This document shows positions 17,472-26,748 of a stretch of 64,000 nt of DNA, piece after piece. The notes under the pieces were generated by a model. That model saw only the letters and a list, made by a program, of their open reading frames with translations. It did no database searches and had not been told where the DNA came from. How positions within the stretch are numbered: the stretch's first letter is position 1; each line of letters begins with the position of its first letter. Origin of the DNA: Hwangdonia lutea (GTDB taxonomy: Bacteria > Bacteroidota > Bacteroidia > Flavobacteriales > Flavobacteriaceae); assembly GCF_032814565.1 (NCBI RefSeq), contig NZ_CP136521.1, forward strand, positions 620,001-684,000. The letters are read 5' to 3'. The position numbers were made by a program, and so were the translations under genes.

Positions 17472-18115
17472 AATTAAATTGATTTAGTATCTACTAAAAA
17501 GCAGATGAGATTAATAATCAGTGATTTACTTATTGTATCCAGAAGCGTTTTTCTTTTTTGATTTTTTTTAGTGCCACTTCCTTTTTAGATATTTTGATAT
17601 GATTTCATAATCTGATATTTTGATTTACTTCCCGTAGAGCCGTCAGCTGTTATCTTTTTTTGATGCCTGTTGTGATCCAATATTCAGGCTTGGTAAGACG
17701 TATAAAAAAGAGCGAGGCACGAGCCTGGCTTTATGCCGTCGTCCAAGAATGAATGTTGTTGTTTTGCCGTCAAAAAAAGGTAGGACGGTGATTGCTCGGA
17801 AGTGGATTAAAAGCCTCTGTGAAATTTAAAATAGCAGGAAGTGGGACTCAAAGGAATAATGGAATTCCTATTAAGCGGACTTAAGCCCTAAGTTTGAGAT
17901 TGGGAATGTAGTATCTTGCGTTTTTCAGCAAGAATGACGGAATGGATATCCCAAACTTAGGGCTTGTGTCTAAGACTTTTTAATGAAGCGCTTTTCCCGA
18001 AATGGAGTTCACGGAATGTAGTGGTAATGGGCTGAAAAAGGTATTCCATTTAATAATTTACAATGGAAAATATTTTGCTAAGTGAAAGAAAAAATATATG
18101 CTGAAAGTGAGGATA
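17472..18115. other. 644-bp gene-free region with a nested palindrome
   Basis: No coding sequence is supported on either strand. At 17883-17896 and 17952-17965 there is a perfect 14-bp inverted repeat (AAGCCCTAAGTTTG / CAAACTTAGGGCTT). Inside its 55-nt interval is a second 6-bp hairpin TCTTGC / GCAAGA (17914-17932). Near 17585-17625 GATATTTTGAT occurs twice. The region separates the mobilization/maintenance block from the defence cargo. A structured RNA, a replication or recombination site, or a junction of acquired cargo are possible. Confidence 0.5.
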
Positions 18116-18574
18116 TTATTTTGTTAATCTATGATCAATATAAGGGTGTTCCCATTTCCCTGAAATCATATATAATTCATAATATATAAACCATTCCAGC
18201 GTCCAAGGTATTATCGTGCTATGTATATGATGCTTTTTGTTATCCCAATAAAAATCATCCGTTTTTGAGTGATATAAGCATAAGGTATTATCTTTTGGAA
18301 ACATATGTATATCATTGTTATAAACAATATCTGGTTTAATTACAAACACTTTTGGTGGAGACAAACCATCATAAATAACCTTAAATTCATATTCTTTTGA
18401 ATACTCAGTAGGCTTAGTGTGACCAAAACATATAAGCTTGTTATTTGAAATTGTACATTTTAAGAATGCATAATTTATTTCAATCAACTTTTTCTCTCTA
18501 ACTAAAATAAGTTTAGTAGAGAGAAAAGTGTTTGATTTATTAAATCTATTTCTATGAAACTTTCTAACCGCCAT
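18116..18574 (-). CDS. Stand-alone E2-like protein of short type II CBASS (Cap2-type)
   Basis: 152 residues resembling bacterial ubiquitin-conjugating (E2) domains of CBASS operons. The C-terminal signature is clear: His near residue 90, NTLCLYHSK with the probable active Cys99, then IIPWTLEWFIYYELYMISGKW. No E1 domain and no Cap3-type JAB gene are in the operon, so this is the short form in which the E2 acts alone on the CD-NTase C-terminus. Its ATG lies inside the last codons of the CD-NTase gene (11-bp overlap: ATGGCGGTTAG), so the bases encoding the CD-NTase Gly-Gly tail are also its start. It is predicted to join the CD-NTase C-terminal Gly to a target and prime signalling; this is inferred from known type II CBASS. 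Confidence 0.82.
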   Translation of the reverse strand: MAVRKFHRNRFNKSNTFLSTKLILVREKKLIEINYAFLKCTISNNKLICFGHTKPTEYSKEYEFKVIYDGLSPPKVFVIKPDIVYNNDIHMFPKDNTLCLYHSKTDDFYWDNKKHHIHSTIIPWTLEWFIYYELYMISGKWEHPYIDHRLTK

Positions 18575-19574
18575 AATTTGTATGTGGTTTATGTTTTATA
18601 CCCTCATCACAGGATGTTATTGAACCATTCTTTTGAGCATAAGCTGAACCTGCTAAGATTTTTTCTGAAATAGCTTTAAGTGATGCTTCTTTAGCATCAG
18701 TATCCTCATCTTCACCTAATGGAAATTTATCACCTAAATGTTTTCTCCATAACTTGCTTGATTTTAATTGATTTGGTTCATTGTCAACAGCTATTTTAGC
18801 ATCATCAATAAAATTATCTAAGTTGGATAAAAAATTATTTTTTCTACTATCATCATAATCTCCGAACAAATCGTCATATGGTGTTCCTGGAACAATACAC
18901 TCGAAACTATCTTCTAAGGTTTCTTGAATTTTAATCAGTGTATCTTTTAAAGCGATATCATCTCTGTCATTGAATTGCATATTATTGGCAGCCAATATTG
19001 ACATGGCCAAACCACTAGGCATTTTGTTTCTTTTATGATCGCCCCATGCTTTTAAATATTTGGTAATACGATGGAATTGTCCATTGTCATCTTTTTGAGA
19101 CTTATACCAATTTACAACTTCTTTTGGATCACTTTCTTGTAAATCCTCATTTTTAACTGCAAGCAGGGGATGATCACTTCCTTTTGGAAAATAATATATT
19201 GGATAATCAATATGATAATCGGACTGATAAATAACCCGAACACATTTTTTACGATGTTCTGGTGGTGTTGATGTTGCTCCATCTACAGCATTCTTAACCC
19301 AAGTCTGTAAAGTTGTCCCAGTTACCCCTATTTCTCTTTTAAAATAAATACCATCGTCTAAATCGCATTCATCATCTTTTGTTAAAATTGTTGTACCCAT
19401 TTTATAAGAACCCTGAATGTAAAATTCTGGTTTATACTCTGGATGATTGTCTTTAAAATACTTGCGTATTCTAGTTCTCAAAGTTTCCTTTGAATTTTTT
19501 AACCCTTCTTTTTTCTTTTTGGAGATGTTTAGATTTGCGTCAAAATCTAAGAACAATTTGTTGCAATTTGCCAT
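18564..19574 (-). CDS. CBASS CD-NTase (cyclic oligonucleotide synthase), type II
   Basis: cGAS/DncV-like nucleotidyltransferase making a cyclic nucleotide alarm after phage infection. The start chosen gives 336 residues beginning MANCNKLFLDFDANLN, the usual CD-NTase N-terminus; the frame is open to an ATG at 19658 that overlaps capV, but those 28 residues look spurious. Catalytic features: QGSYKMGT (GS at 55-56), DECDLDDG with D71 and D73, third acid in HIDYPIYY (D123). The C-terminus ends HTNYGG, a Gly-Gly tail as needed for E2-mediated conjugation. It lies 40 bp behind capV and overlaps the E2 gene by 11 bp. The CapV partner suggests a cGAMP-like product, but this cannot be proved from sequence. 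Confidence 0.88.
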   Translation of the reverse strand: MANCNKLFLDFDANLNISKKKKEGLKNSKETLRTRIRKYFKDNHPEYKPEFYIQGSYKMGTTILTKDDECDLDDGIYFKREIGVTGTTLQTWVKNAVDGATSTPPEHRKKCVRVIYQSDYHIDYPIYYFPKGSDHPLLAVKNEDLQESDPKEVVNWYKSQKDDNGQFHRITKYLKAWGDHKRNKMPSGLAMSILAANNMQFNDRDDIALKDTLIKIQETLEDSFECIVPGTPYDDLFGDYDDSRKNNFLSNLDNFIDDAKIAVDNEPNQLKSSKLWRKHLGDKFPLGEDEDTDAKEASLKAISEKILAGSAYAQKNGSITSCDEGIKHKPHTNYGG

Positions 19575-19614
19575 GTGGTTGTTTTTTAAATTATTTAATT
19601 CGTTATTATTATTT

Positions 19615-20610
19615 TTAAGCAACAGATATACTGCTGCTACAAAAGGTATCCAATACATATTTCCCTTCGTTTTGAAATTTTCTTGTCCCTATTTCTGCTA
19701 ATTTGTCAAGCTTGTTGGCGTTCGTTTCATCCATATTTACATGAAAATTATGATCAAAATCCAGATCAATTCTTTTGTATAAGAAGTCTTCATTGAATTG
19801 ACTTAAAATAGATATGGAGTTGTGAGTTAATTGGGATTGACTTTGCATAAAAAGCTCAAAAATTCTCTTTTTTGAAATCCAGAGCCAATACCATACAGAC
19901 CAAAGTTTTTTATTCTTTGCTTCAGAATACTTTAATTGCCCAGTTCCTATAGATAATAATTGAATATCCGATAACTCTTTTTCTAATCGTGTTGTAGCCT
20001 CAATTATCCCTATCATACTTGGGTTATTAGCATATATACCACCATCAACTTTATTTGAAAAAGTCTCTACTGTATCGGAATCTATTCGCTTAAATGTATT
20101 AGAATATGCATTGAAATAGGTAGGTGCTGCCGCTGTTGCCATGGCCGCCATATACATAGGTACATGCTTATCAATTAATAAATCTGTTGTATGTGGAGTT
20201 TTTAAAACCTGAGTGGCTCCATCTATTAAACTATATGTAGGAATTAATAGTTTTACTTTAGCATCAATTATTCTCGGATCTTCATTTTTTAAATGATACT
20301 TTATAAAAATATCCTTTATTAATTTCTCAAGAGGTTCATTTTTGTAAAATGGTTTTGTAAAAAAATTATAACTCTTACTACCAAATATTGTTTTGGCGTT
20401 TTTTTGATATAATTTCAAAATTTCTTTGGCTGGAATGCCTAATGATAATGCAAGGGCAATAATACCTCCTGTAGAAGTTCCACAAATTAAATCGAAATGC
20501 TTATGAATTTGACCTTCACCAATTTCTTCTTCTAGGCTAGTTAAAAATTTAGCAGGAAAAACACCTTTGATACCACCTCCATCTATTGATAGTATTTTAA
20601 ATTTATCCAT
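19615..20610 (-). CDS. capV: CBASS patatin-like phospholipase effector CapV
   Basis: 331 residues with a complete patatin hydrolase: oxyanion loop DGGGIKG (residues 10-16), nucleophile elbow GTSTG with Ser46, and catalytic Asp in VDGGIYANNP (Asp189). In CBASS such enzymes are switched on by cyclic dinucleotides and degrade membrane phospholipids, killing the infected cell. It is first gene of the capV - CD-NTase - E2 operon. Its promoter carries the palindrome shared with three other defence promoters (20638-20672). The catalytic dyad is intact, so the effector is probably active. Confidence 0.9.
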   Translation of the reverse strand: MDKFKILSIDGGGIKGVFPAKFLTSLEEEIGEGQIHKHFDLICGTSTGGIIALALSLGIPAKEILKLYQKNAKTIFGSKSYNFFTKPFYKNEPLEKLIKDIFIKYHLKNEDPRIIDAKVKLLIPTYSLIDGATQVLKTPHTTDLLIDKHVPMYMAAMATAAAPTYFNAYSNTFKRIDSDTVETFSNKVDGGIYANNPSMIGIIEATTRLEKELSDIQLLSIGTGQLKYSEAKNKKLWSVWYWLWISKKRIFELFMQSQSQLTHNSISILSQFNEDFLYKRIDLDFDHNFHVNMDETNANKLDKLAEIGTRKFQNEGKYVLDTFCSSSISVA

Positions 20611-20637
20611 ATAGTACAGTATTTAAGATTAATACTG

Positions 20638-20672
20638 CAAATATTAAACAGAATTGTGCAAGATAATTGCAC
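20638..20672 (-). promoter_or_regulatory. CBASS promoter with shared defence palindrome
   Basis: Minus strand: GTGCAA-TTATC-TTGCAC, then 10 nt (AATTCTGTTT), then AATATTTG as a -7-like box, 27 nt before the capV ATG. No TTG lies 19-20 nt upstream of the -7 box, where a -33 element belongs. The layout is identical to the promoters at 26712-26746, 29485-29519 and 38503-38537. Confidence 0.75.
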
Positions 20673-20694
20673 AGTAAAAATAAAAATGTTGTCT

Positions 20695-23600
20695 TTAGGC
20701 GTTCTGCCTGTTGTTGAAGTTTTCTAAAATATTAAAAATGACATCTGCTTGTTGTTCATTAAATACACCATCAATACCTAGGGTATGGTAATTTTTGAAA
20801 GGAGAGTCATAAAGTTTTGAAGGATCAATTTTTCCGTTAGTTGACAAGAATAATTTTAATGTATCAATAAACTGAATTTGCACAGCATTTAATTGAAAAT
20901 CATTGATAAAGTCTGCAAAAGCATTATCAACACTTTCAGCTGACAATCCCATAAGGGAGACAATAAATTGCACTAAATTGAAGGTCGTACCCATTTCAGA
21001 TTCCACAGTTTGTTTTTCTATACCATTTGAGAATAACATCTTTTCTAAAGATTTTAATTCCTTTTTGGAAATGGCTTCTCCTTTACGAATTCTATTAATA
21101 GTTAGATTATCTTTATTGGTTCTTATAATTTCTTCTAAGCGGTGGATGTTATTTGTAAAAGGTGATGCATATATTTCAGATTTTTCACTAACATAATCTT
21201 TAGTAATTACCATATTTTCATTTAAGTAATCTTGAAAATCGGTTGTGACATATTTTTGGTCTACAGGGTCAATGTATTTTGTTAAATCTCGTATACCTTT
21301 TCTAATTTTCTCAAGATGCTTGATACCATCCAATCCCCAAAAGGTTTCATCTAATGGCAATTTAATTAATCCTTCTTTCTCCTTAATTTCAGGGATGGTT
21401 GTTTTTTTTAATAGCTTTTTTGAAATTATGGCTACTTTTGTGATTGGTATAGTTAATTTTGAAATAAACTCTGGAGCATCAGGAGTTTCCAGTCTATTTA
21501 TGATAAGTGCATATAACAGCTTATCATAAAATCTAGCTAAATCGGTATCTCCCTTTTTGGGACGAATTAAGGGTGATAGAACTTCATTGATTATTTTGAT
21601 GTCTTTTTTGGTAAGATGATTCCATAATTCTCGATTCTCATTGCCATAATCTAAAACCGTTTTTATATTTATTTTAACATCAAACCGTTCAGTATTTAAG
21701 TCTGCGATTTCACCATGTAATTCGTTTAATAGGCTTAAACGATATTCCTGCAATTCTATATCACTTTGGAATTTACTTTCTTTTAGATATTGAGCTAATT
21801 GTAATTTTAGGCTAAAAACTATTTCTGATAAACTTTTTTGAACAGTTGATTCAATGCCTTCTGGGTTTTCTTTAAAAAAATCAAAATTTTCACAAAGGTC
21901 AAATATTAAAAAGCGTTCCTTATCCTTTGCAATGCCAAATAAATCAGGTCTCAAACGTGAACCACGACCAATCATTTGCCAAAATTTTGAATATGATTTT
22001 ACAGGTTTATAAAATACTAAATTAACACAACTAGGAGCATCAATACCTGTATCCATCATATCTACAGAAATAGCTATTTGAGGTAATCGTTCTTTTTCTT
22101 CATCACAAAAACGACGAATAAATTCTTCAGCTTTAGGCTCACCATGTGTAATAACTTTTACATAATCATTTCCAAATCTCTCTTTATCCAATTCCATAAA
22201 AATATCTTTAAGAAATTGAGCATGCTTTTTGTTTCGTGCAAAAATGATGGTTTTACCCAACTCATCTCCACCGCGCTTTTTGATTCCGTGTTTTAATAAA
22301 AAAATGAGTGTTTTTATGGTGGTATCTTTATTGAATAACCATTGATTTAGCTCGCTTGAAGAAATCCATTCGTTACCAGATGCTTGTTCTCCATCTAAAA
22401 TTTCATCCTCAAACTCCTCTTTTTCTTTTTCTGATAATTCATCATATTTAATGCCTTGTCTTAAAAACTTAGTAGGCACTTCAATAGAGCGGTAGGGTAC
22501 TAAATGCCTGTTTTCAACAGCTTCATCAAAGGTGTAAGCATCGGTTGGTGATTTATCTGCTAATCCAAAAACACTATAGGTATTTTTATCAATTTCCTTC
22601 TTTGGAGTTGCGGTTAAACCTAAAAATAGGGCGTCAAAATATTCAAATATTGCTTGGTATTTTTTATAAATAGAACGATGAGCTTCATCTATAATAATTA
22701 AATCAAAATGACCAACTCCATAAAAACGATGGTCGCCATCTTTTGAGCCATCAATTAAACCCATCATTGTTTGATAAGTGGAAAAAGCAAAACGAGCGTC
22801 GGGATTATCCTTTTCGATGATTAAATTGACACTAGAATGCTCTGGTAAAAATTTTACAAAATTACTTTTTGCCTGACTTACCAAACTTTTTCTATCGGCT
22901 AAAAACAGAACACGTTTTATCCAATTCGCCTCAAGTAGCATTTTACATAATGCAATAGCAGTTCTCGTTTTCCCCGTACCTGTTGCCAATACCAACAAAG
23001 CTCCCCTATTAGTGCCAATTAACTTGCCTGTTTGCTTATCGGTACCAGCAAAATGTTCAGCAATACTTTTTATTGAGCGAATTTGATAAATACGACCTGA
23101 AATAGTAGCATCAATTGCAGCAGTTCTTATATCTGCCCTATGGGTGCGGCGATACATAAGTGTTTGTAGTTCGGCTTTGGTATAAAACCCATGTACTGGT
23201 CTTGACATTTTATAAAACTGATCATCCCATAAAAAGGTTTCAAAACCGTTGGTATAATAAATAACTGGTCGACGACCGTACATTTTATCTAAAGAATCGG
23301 CATATAATTGCGCTTGATTTTCTCCCCTACTTGCACTCTCCAAGGTTTTTTTAGCTTCAACCAATGCTAAAGGCAACCCATCATCATCCCATAGCACATA
23401 GTCTACATAACCCGTTTCTGAGGTGTTGGTAGATTTTGGCATATATTGTACTTTAAATTCTTTGTCTTTTGCACCTGCTAAATCCCAACCAGCTTCTCGT
23501 AATGCCACATCTATAAAATACTTACGTGTTTCATATTCGTTACGGGGGTGTTTTACTTCATCTTGAGTGTTAGCTTCTTCTTTATTAGCATCTATTTGAG

Positions 23601-24186
23601 CCTGTAAAACTTTTATTTGCTTTCTGTAAAGCTCATTTTCTTTAGCTAAGTTTTCCTTTTCTTCATTAGCTATGGCTAATTGATGTTGAAAACCATCTAA
23701 CTCTTTATTTAATAGCTCTTTTAAATCGCCAAATTCTTTTTTAGAAAGCGCATCCTGACCTTTTTTAGGTATCGCATCCCAATTGAAAACACCTAATTCT
23801 TGACCTTGGCTTTCGCCATAAGACTTGGCAAACCATTTGGCAAAATAAAAAAGGTATTCTATAATGGTATGTGAATCTACCTCATTTACTGGTTTATTGT
23901 GAATGGCAAGATTACCCGCCTTTTTTATTAGATGTAGTTCATTGTATAGTTTGTGATTAAATTGTTCTTTAAACTGTCGCTCGGTAAGCAAACTGTTTAA
24001 AGACGTATCATAAGGAAATACCAACTCATCATCCTGCGTATACATCCAGTTTACAGAAACTTCTAAAGCCATACGTGCGTATGCTAACGATGTTCTAGGG
24101 TCTGTTATAACAAGTTGTTCTGCTTTTAACGATCGCTCGTAAAAAACAGACCATTCTTGCTGTAAAAACTGAAAGTTTGTAACCAT
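20695..24186 (-). CDS. hsdR: Type I restriction enzyme, R subunit
   Basis: DNA translocase and nuclease subunit of 1163 residues. The N-terminus carries a DUF4145-like helical domain (about 15-125), followed by a coiled coil (165-205). The nuclease domain shows D262 in YVDYVLWDDD and the EAK motif (E277, K279). The SF2 motor has ATGTGKT (401-407), IIDEAHRS and LGLTATP, and later IGRGSR. The C-terminal ~300 residues fit the HsdR C-domain that docks on the methyltransferase. It lies 17 bp behind the DUF1643 gene, so it is expressed with the DUF3825 operon rather than with hsdMS. Length and motifs are complete; the enzyme looks functional. Confidence 0.95.
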   Translation of the reverse strand: MVTNFQFLQQEWSVFYERSLKAEQLVITDPRTSLAYARMALEVSVNWMYTQDDELVFPYDTSLNSLLTERQFKEQFNHKLYNELHLIKKAGNLAIHNKPVNEVDSHTIIEYLFYFAKWFAKSYGESQGQELGVFNWDAIPKKGQDALSKKEFGDLKELLNKELDGFQHQLAIANEEKENLAKENELYRKQIKVLQAQIDANKEEANTQDEVKHPRNEYETRKYFIDVALREAGWDLAGAKDKEFKVQYMPKSTNTSETGYVDYVLWDDDGLPLALVEAKKTLESASRGENQAQLYADSLDKMYGRRPVIYYTNGFETFLWDDQFYKMSRPVHGFYTKAELQTLMYRRTHRADIRTAAIDATISGRIYQIRSIKSIAEHFAGTDKQTGKLIGTNRGALLVLATGTGKTRTAIALCKMLLEANWIKRVLFLADRKSLVSQAKSNFVKFLPEHSSVNLIIEKDNPDARFAFSTYQTMMGLIDGSKDGDHRFYGVGHFDLIIIDEAHRSIYKKYQAIFEYFDALFLGLTATPKKEIDKNTYSVFGLADKSPTDAYTFDEAVENRHLVPYRSIEVPTKFLRQGIKYDELSEKEKEEFEDEILDGEQASGNEWISSSELNQWLFNKDTTIKTLIFLLKHGIKKRGGDELGKTIIFARNKKHAQFLKDIFMELDKERFGNDYVKVITHGEPKAEEFIRRFCDEEKERLPQIAISVDMMDTGIDAPSCVNLVFYKPVKSYSKFWQMIGRGSRLRPDLFGIAKDKERFLIFDLCENFDFFKENPEGIESTVQKSLSEIVFSLKLQLAQYLKESKFQSDIELQEYRLSLLNELHGEIADLNTERFDVKINIKTVLDYGNENRELWNHLTKKDIKIINEVLSPLIRPKKGDTDLARFYDKLLYALIINRLETPDAPEFISKLTIPITKVAIISKKLLKKTTIPEIKEKEGLIKLPLDETFWGLDGIKHLEKIRKGIRDLTKYIDPVDQKYVTTDFQDYLNENMVITKDYVSEKSEIYASPFTNNIHRLEEIIRTNKDNLTINRIRKGEAISKKELKSLEKMLFSNGIEKQTVESEMGTTFNLVQFIVSLMGLSAESVDNAFADFINDFQLNAVQIQFIDTLKLFLSTNGKIDPSKLYDSPFKNYHTLGIDGVFNEQQADVIFNILENFNNRQNA

Positions 24187-24203
24187 GTCTCTAAAATACT
24201 ACT

Positions 24204-24764
24204 TTATCCTTTAGTTAGCATTTTTAAATAATTATTTGTATCAATTGTCTGCAACTTAATATTTTCTACAGGACCAACATATCTATTAATGCTTTGTTGG
24301 GCTGGATGAAAAGGATGATTCTCTTGGGTTAATTTAATACACCAATAATCCAAATCGTATTTTTTTAGAAGATCTAACATGATTGCAGCATACTTTTTTA
24401 AATAAGGATGCTGAATACTATTAATATTATTACCCCATGCAAGCAAAACACTTTTAAAATTAAATTCATTTGACAACATGATGCTCTCAAGCATATCAAT
24501 ATTCTTGGTTAATAGTGATTTGTCTTCTTCTATTGACAAATTGCAAGGGTATGGTGTTCGTTGTGGAGTTATATTCAATAGCACCCAGCCATCAAAACCA
24601 TTAACAGTTGCTATTTTCTCCACATTGCTTGTTGTACCATCGTGTTTTGATGCATCAGCTGTACTAGGATTTAAACAAATTACAAGTAAATTATTTAATC
24701 CTTTTCTTCCAAGAAGATATCTAACATCCTGATCTTTTTCTGGTATGCTTAAAAATTTGTCCAT
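24204..24764 (-). CDS. DUF1643 family protein
   Basis: 186 residues matching DUF1643: RYLLGRKGLNNLLVICLNPSTAD near the N-terminus, then GFDGWVLLNITPQRTPYPCNL, VLLAWGNNI, and HPFHPAQQ near the end. Family members occur in phages, plasmids and islands; no activity is established, though conserved N, D and H residues suggest an enzyme acting on nucleotides or nucleic acid. Its start overlaps the end of the UDG-like gene by 16 bp, and hsdR follows 17 bp later, so it is firmly embedded in the restriction operon. Confidence 0.82.
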   Translation of the reverse strand: MDKFLSIPEKDQDVRYLLGRKGLNNLLVICLNPSTADASKHDGTTSNVEKIATVNGFDGWVLLNITPQRTPYPCNLSIEEDKSLLTKNIDMLESIMLSNEFNFKSVLLAWGNNINSIQHPYLKKYAAIMLDLLKKYDLDYWCIKLTQENHPFHPAQQSINRYVGPVENIKLQTIDTNNYLKMLTKG

Positions 24765-25480
24765 TTCGTGTCTAAACTGTTAAACCCTAGCTTTGTACTT
24801 TGCAACCATTGATCCATTAGAATTCTGTTTCTTGGTGTTCCTTTTAAACCTTGACCAGAAGGAGTAAACAATTGCTTTACCTTTACATGTCTTTCGCTCA
24901 AAACCTTTTCTAAACCATATAATTCTTCCGAAAATGGACTGGTGGATTTTCTTGTAAAATAAACTTGCTTAATTTGGGGATTATAATTTATATAATCAAT
25001 CAAATGTTTGGTACTCCAACTTACTTCTCCTTTTCTATTTAATTTTGCTAAATGATTATCTTTAATTAAATCATAGTGTTCATTCTCATAAAAAATATTA
25101 TTACCAGCAATACAATTTATGTTTTTTTCCGGAAGAATCTCCATAATTAAATCAGCAAAACTGAGTTTATGTTTTTTCATAAAACCAAATACTTCTTTTA
25201 GAGTTGGGTTAAAATCAGGAGGATAAAACTTCCTTTGTTTTTCTATAACAGCTATTTTATTATGCTTAAAAATGTTAAATAAAATAGGCCAAAACCAATT
25301 TCTCCCATAAAAGAAATCTGCTGGATTAGCTTCATCATTAGTTAAGGGGTTGAATGTACCAATAAACAAGATCTCTGGTTTATAAGGCGTTTCAATTAGG
25401 ATAGCATTCTCTGTACGGAACCCTTCCCCAAAATCTTTGTGAAAAAACTTGTGTCTGACTCCCATAACTCCAATGAACAT
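24749..25480 (-). CDS. Uracil-DNA glycosylase superfamily-like protein
   Basis: 243 residues. The segment ILFIGTFNPLTNDE followed by FFYGRNWFWPIL resembles the first motif and the Y-G-x-x-x-x-FW block of Mug/hypoxanthine-DNA glycosylase-type UDG proteins. The end of the fold may be QLFTPSGQGLKGTPRN, in place of the usual PSPS-type loop. Such enzymes remove deaminated or modified bases; in a defence setting a relative could target modified phage bases, which is my inference. It is encoded 14 bp behind the CSD-DUF3825 gene and overlaps DUF1643. The family assignment rests on motif resemblance only. Confidence 0.6.
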   Translation of the reverse strand: MFIGVMGVRHKFFHKDFGEGFRTENAILIETPYKPEILFIGTFNPLTNDEANPADFFYGRNWFWPILFNIFKHNKIAVIEKQRKFYPPDFNPTLKEVFGFMKKHKLSFADLIMEILPEKNINCIAGNNIFYENEHYDLIKDNHLAKLNRKGEVSWSTKHLIDYINYNPQIKQVYFTRKSTSPFSEELYGLEKVLSERHVKVKQLFTPSGQGLKGTPRNRILMDQWLQSTKLGFNSLDTKWTNF

Positions 25481-25494
25481 TTTACTTTTTTTGA

Positions 25495-26685
25495 TTACGG
25501 GTTAAGCCACTCTCTATCAGGTTTTGCTAATAACCTAGCATTGTTATATGCCCAATCTAATGGCAAAATTGTATTGGCTCTATATATTTCATTTTCTCGG
25601 GCAACAACTAATGCTAAATCAGCTCTCTCAGGCTTTTCCAAACACAAAGGCAATAGCAATTGTATTCCTCCATTATAAAACTGAGGAATTGCTGTTTTAT
25701 AATTTCTACGAACTCTTTTTAGAGCACTTTCAATTGCAGAACGCAATCTTTCCATAATTTGGTCATCGGATAGAGATTTGAAAATATCTGGAAATCTATC
25801 TTCACGGTCATCTACAATGTGTTCAAAATCAGGAATTAATCTTCTATTAACATCATATAACAAGTCAGTGGGAGTTGAAAAATAATTAGCCAATTTTGGG
25901 CGTTCTTTAAAATGTGTCATTATTCGATCACTTTCTCTATCAAATTTTAAAAATTGCCACTTTTGTGACTCTAAATTTAAATAAGAATACGTAGGTGATG
26001 GCGGTCTATTTATTTCAAAATATGCAAATATCTCTTCTTGTTTAACAGTAACTAAACCAGTGTTAAATGCTGCATAACTATCAATTCCATTAAATTTGGC
26101 ATATTCAATTTTATTTTCCTTAACCAATTGAATGAACGTTTGATGAACATAACTATCTAGAACAGGATGTGCACCAGTTTTTTCGTCTAGATAATCCCAT
26201 TCTTCTGGTTGCGCTAAATTGGTTAAACCGTTTATTGCTTCATCCCAATTGCCAAGATAAGCAAATTTGTCTAATGGATTTCTAGTGTCAATGCAAACTA
26301 CATTTTCAGCACTTAAGCGAGTTCCATCATCCGATGGTGTCAATTCAACAGTAAAACCTTCTCTTATTTTTTTAAAACCATATTGACCAACTACTTGAGA
26401 GTGATGAAACCAATAATCTTTTGAATTTGCTTCAATCCATCCCCAACCATCAGTCATTTGGTATTCTTTAATTTTTCCTCTGACCCTTTTTTTTAATCTT
26501 TTTACCTTAATGGCGTTTAATCCCTTTTCTGTTTCTTTTGGTTCAAATTCCACTTCTTCTCCTTCGTATAAAACTTTAAAGTTTCCTTCTACCTCTGAAT
26601 TATGTACAAAATGCTCTTTTAAGTTTTCATCTAAAACTTTACCAAACCCTCTTTGGAGATTAAAAAATGATACCTTTCCTTTCAT
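25495..26685 (-). CDS. Tandem cold-shock-domain protein with DUF3825
   Basis: 396 residues. Residues 1-63 form a CSD/OB-like domain (GKVSFFNLQRGFGKVLDEN, EHFVHNSEV). Residues about 68-130 form a second one (RGKIKEYQMTDGWGWIEANSKDYWFHHSQV). The rest (about 135-396) matches DUF3825: PLDKFAYLGNWDEAINGL, IDSYAAFNTGLVT, and QFYNGGIQLLLPLCLE, ALVVARENEIYRANTIL. CSDs bind single-stranded nucleic acid; DUF3825 has no proven activity. It is first gene of a four-gene operon ending in hsdR, with its own shared-palindrome promoter. It may sense or act on phage or damaged nucleic acid; this is inference. Confidence 0.8.
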   Translation of the reverse strand: MKGKVSFFNLQRGFGKVLDENLKEHFVHNSEVEGNFKVLYEGEEVEFEPKETEKGLNAIKVKRLKKRVRGKIKEYQMTDGWGWIEANSKDYWFHHSQVVGQYGFKKIREGFTVELTPSDDGTRLSAENVVCIDTRNPLDKFAYLGNWDEAINGLTNLAQPEEWDYLDEKTGAHPVLDSYVHQTFIQLVKENKIEYAKFNGIDSYAAFNTGLVTVKQEEIFAYFEINRPPSPTYSYLNLESQKWQFLKFDRESDRIMTHFKERPKLANYFSTPTDLLYDVNRRLIPDFEHIVDDREDRFPDIFKSLSDDQIMERLRSAIESALKRVRRNYKTAIPQFYNGGIQLLLPLCLEKPERADLALVVARENEIYRANTILPLDWAYNNARLLAKPDREWLNP

Positions 26686-26711
26686 ATTGAGAATAATTTA
26701 AAATTGAATTA

Positions 26712-26746
26712 CAAATATATAAGTGTCATATGTAATATAATTGCAT
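26712..26746 (-). promoter_or_regulatory. Promoter of the DUF3825-hsdR operon with shared defence palindrome
   Basis: Minus strand: ATGCAA-TTATA-TTACAT, then 10 nt (ATGACACTTA), then TATATTTG, a perfect -7 box, 26 nt before the start of the DUF3825 gene. There is no -33 TTG at the normal distance. The spacing is the same as at the capV, hsdM and druH promoters. Confidence 0.78.
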
Positions 26747-26748
26747 AG

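Noticed and set aside
19575-19658. Longer CD-NTase start at 19658
   Set aside because: It would overlap capV by 44 bp and add 28 residues rich in Asn and Leu that do not fit. The ATG at 19574 gives the usual MANC-x-KLF start.
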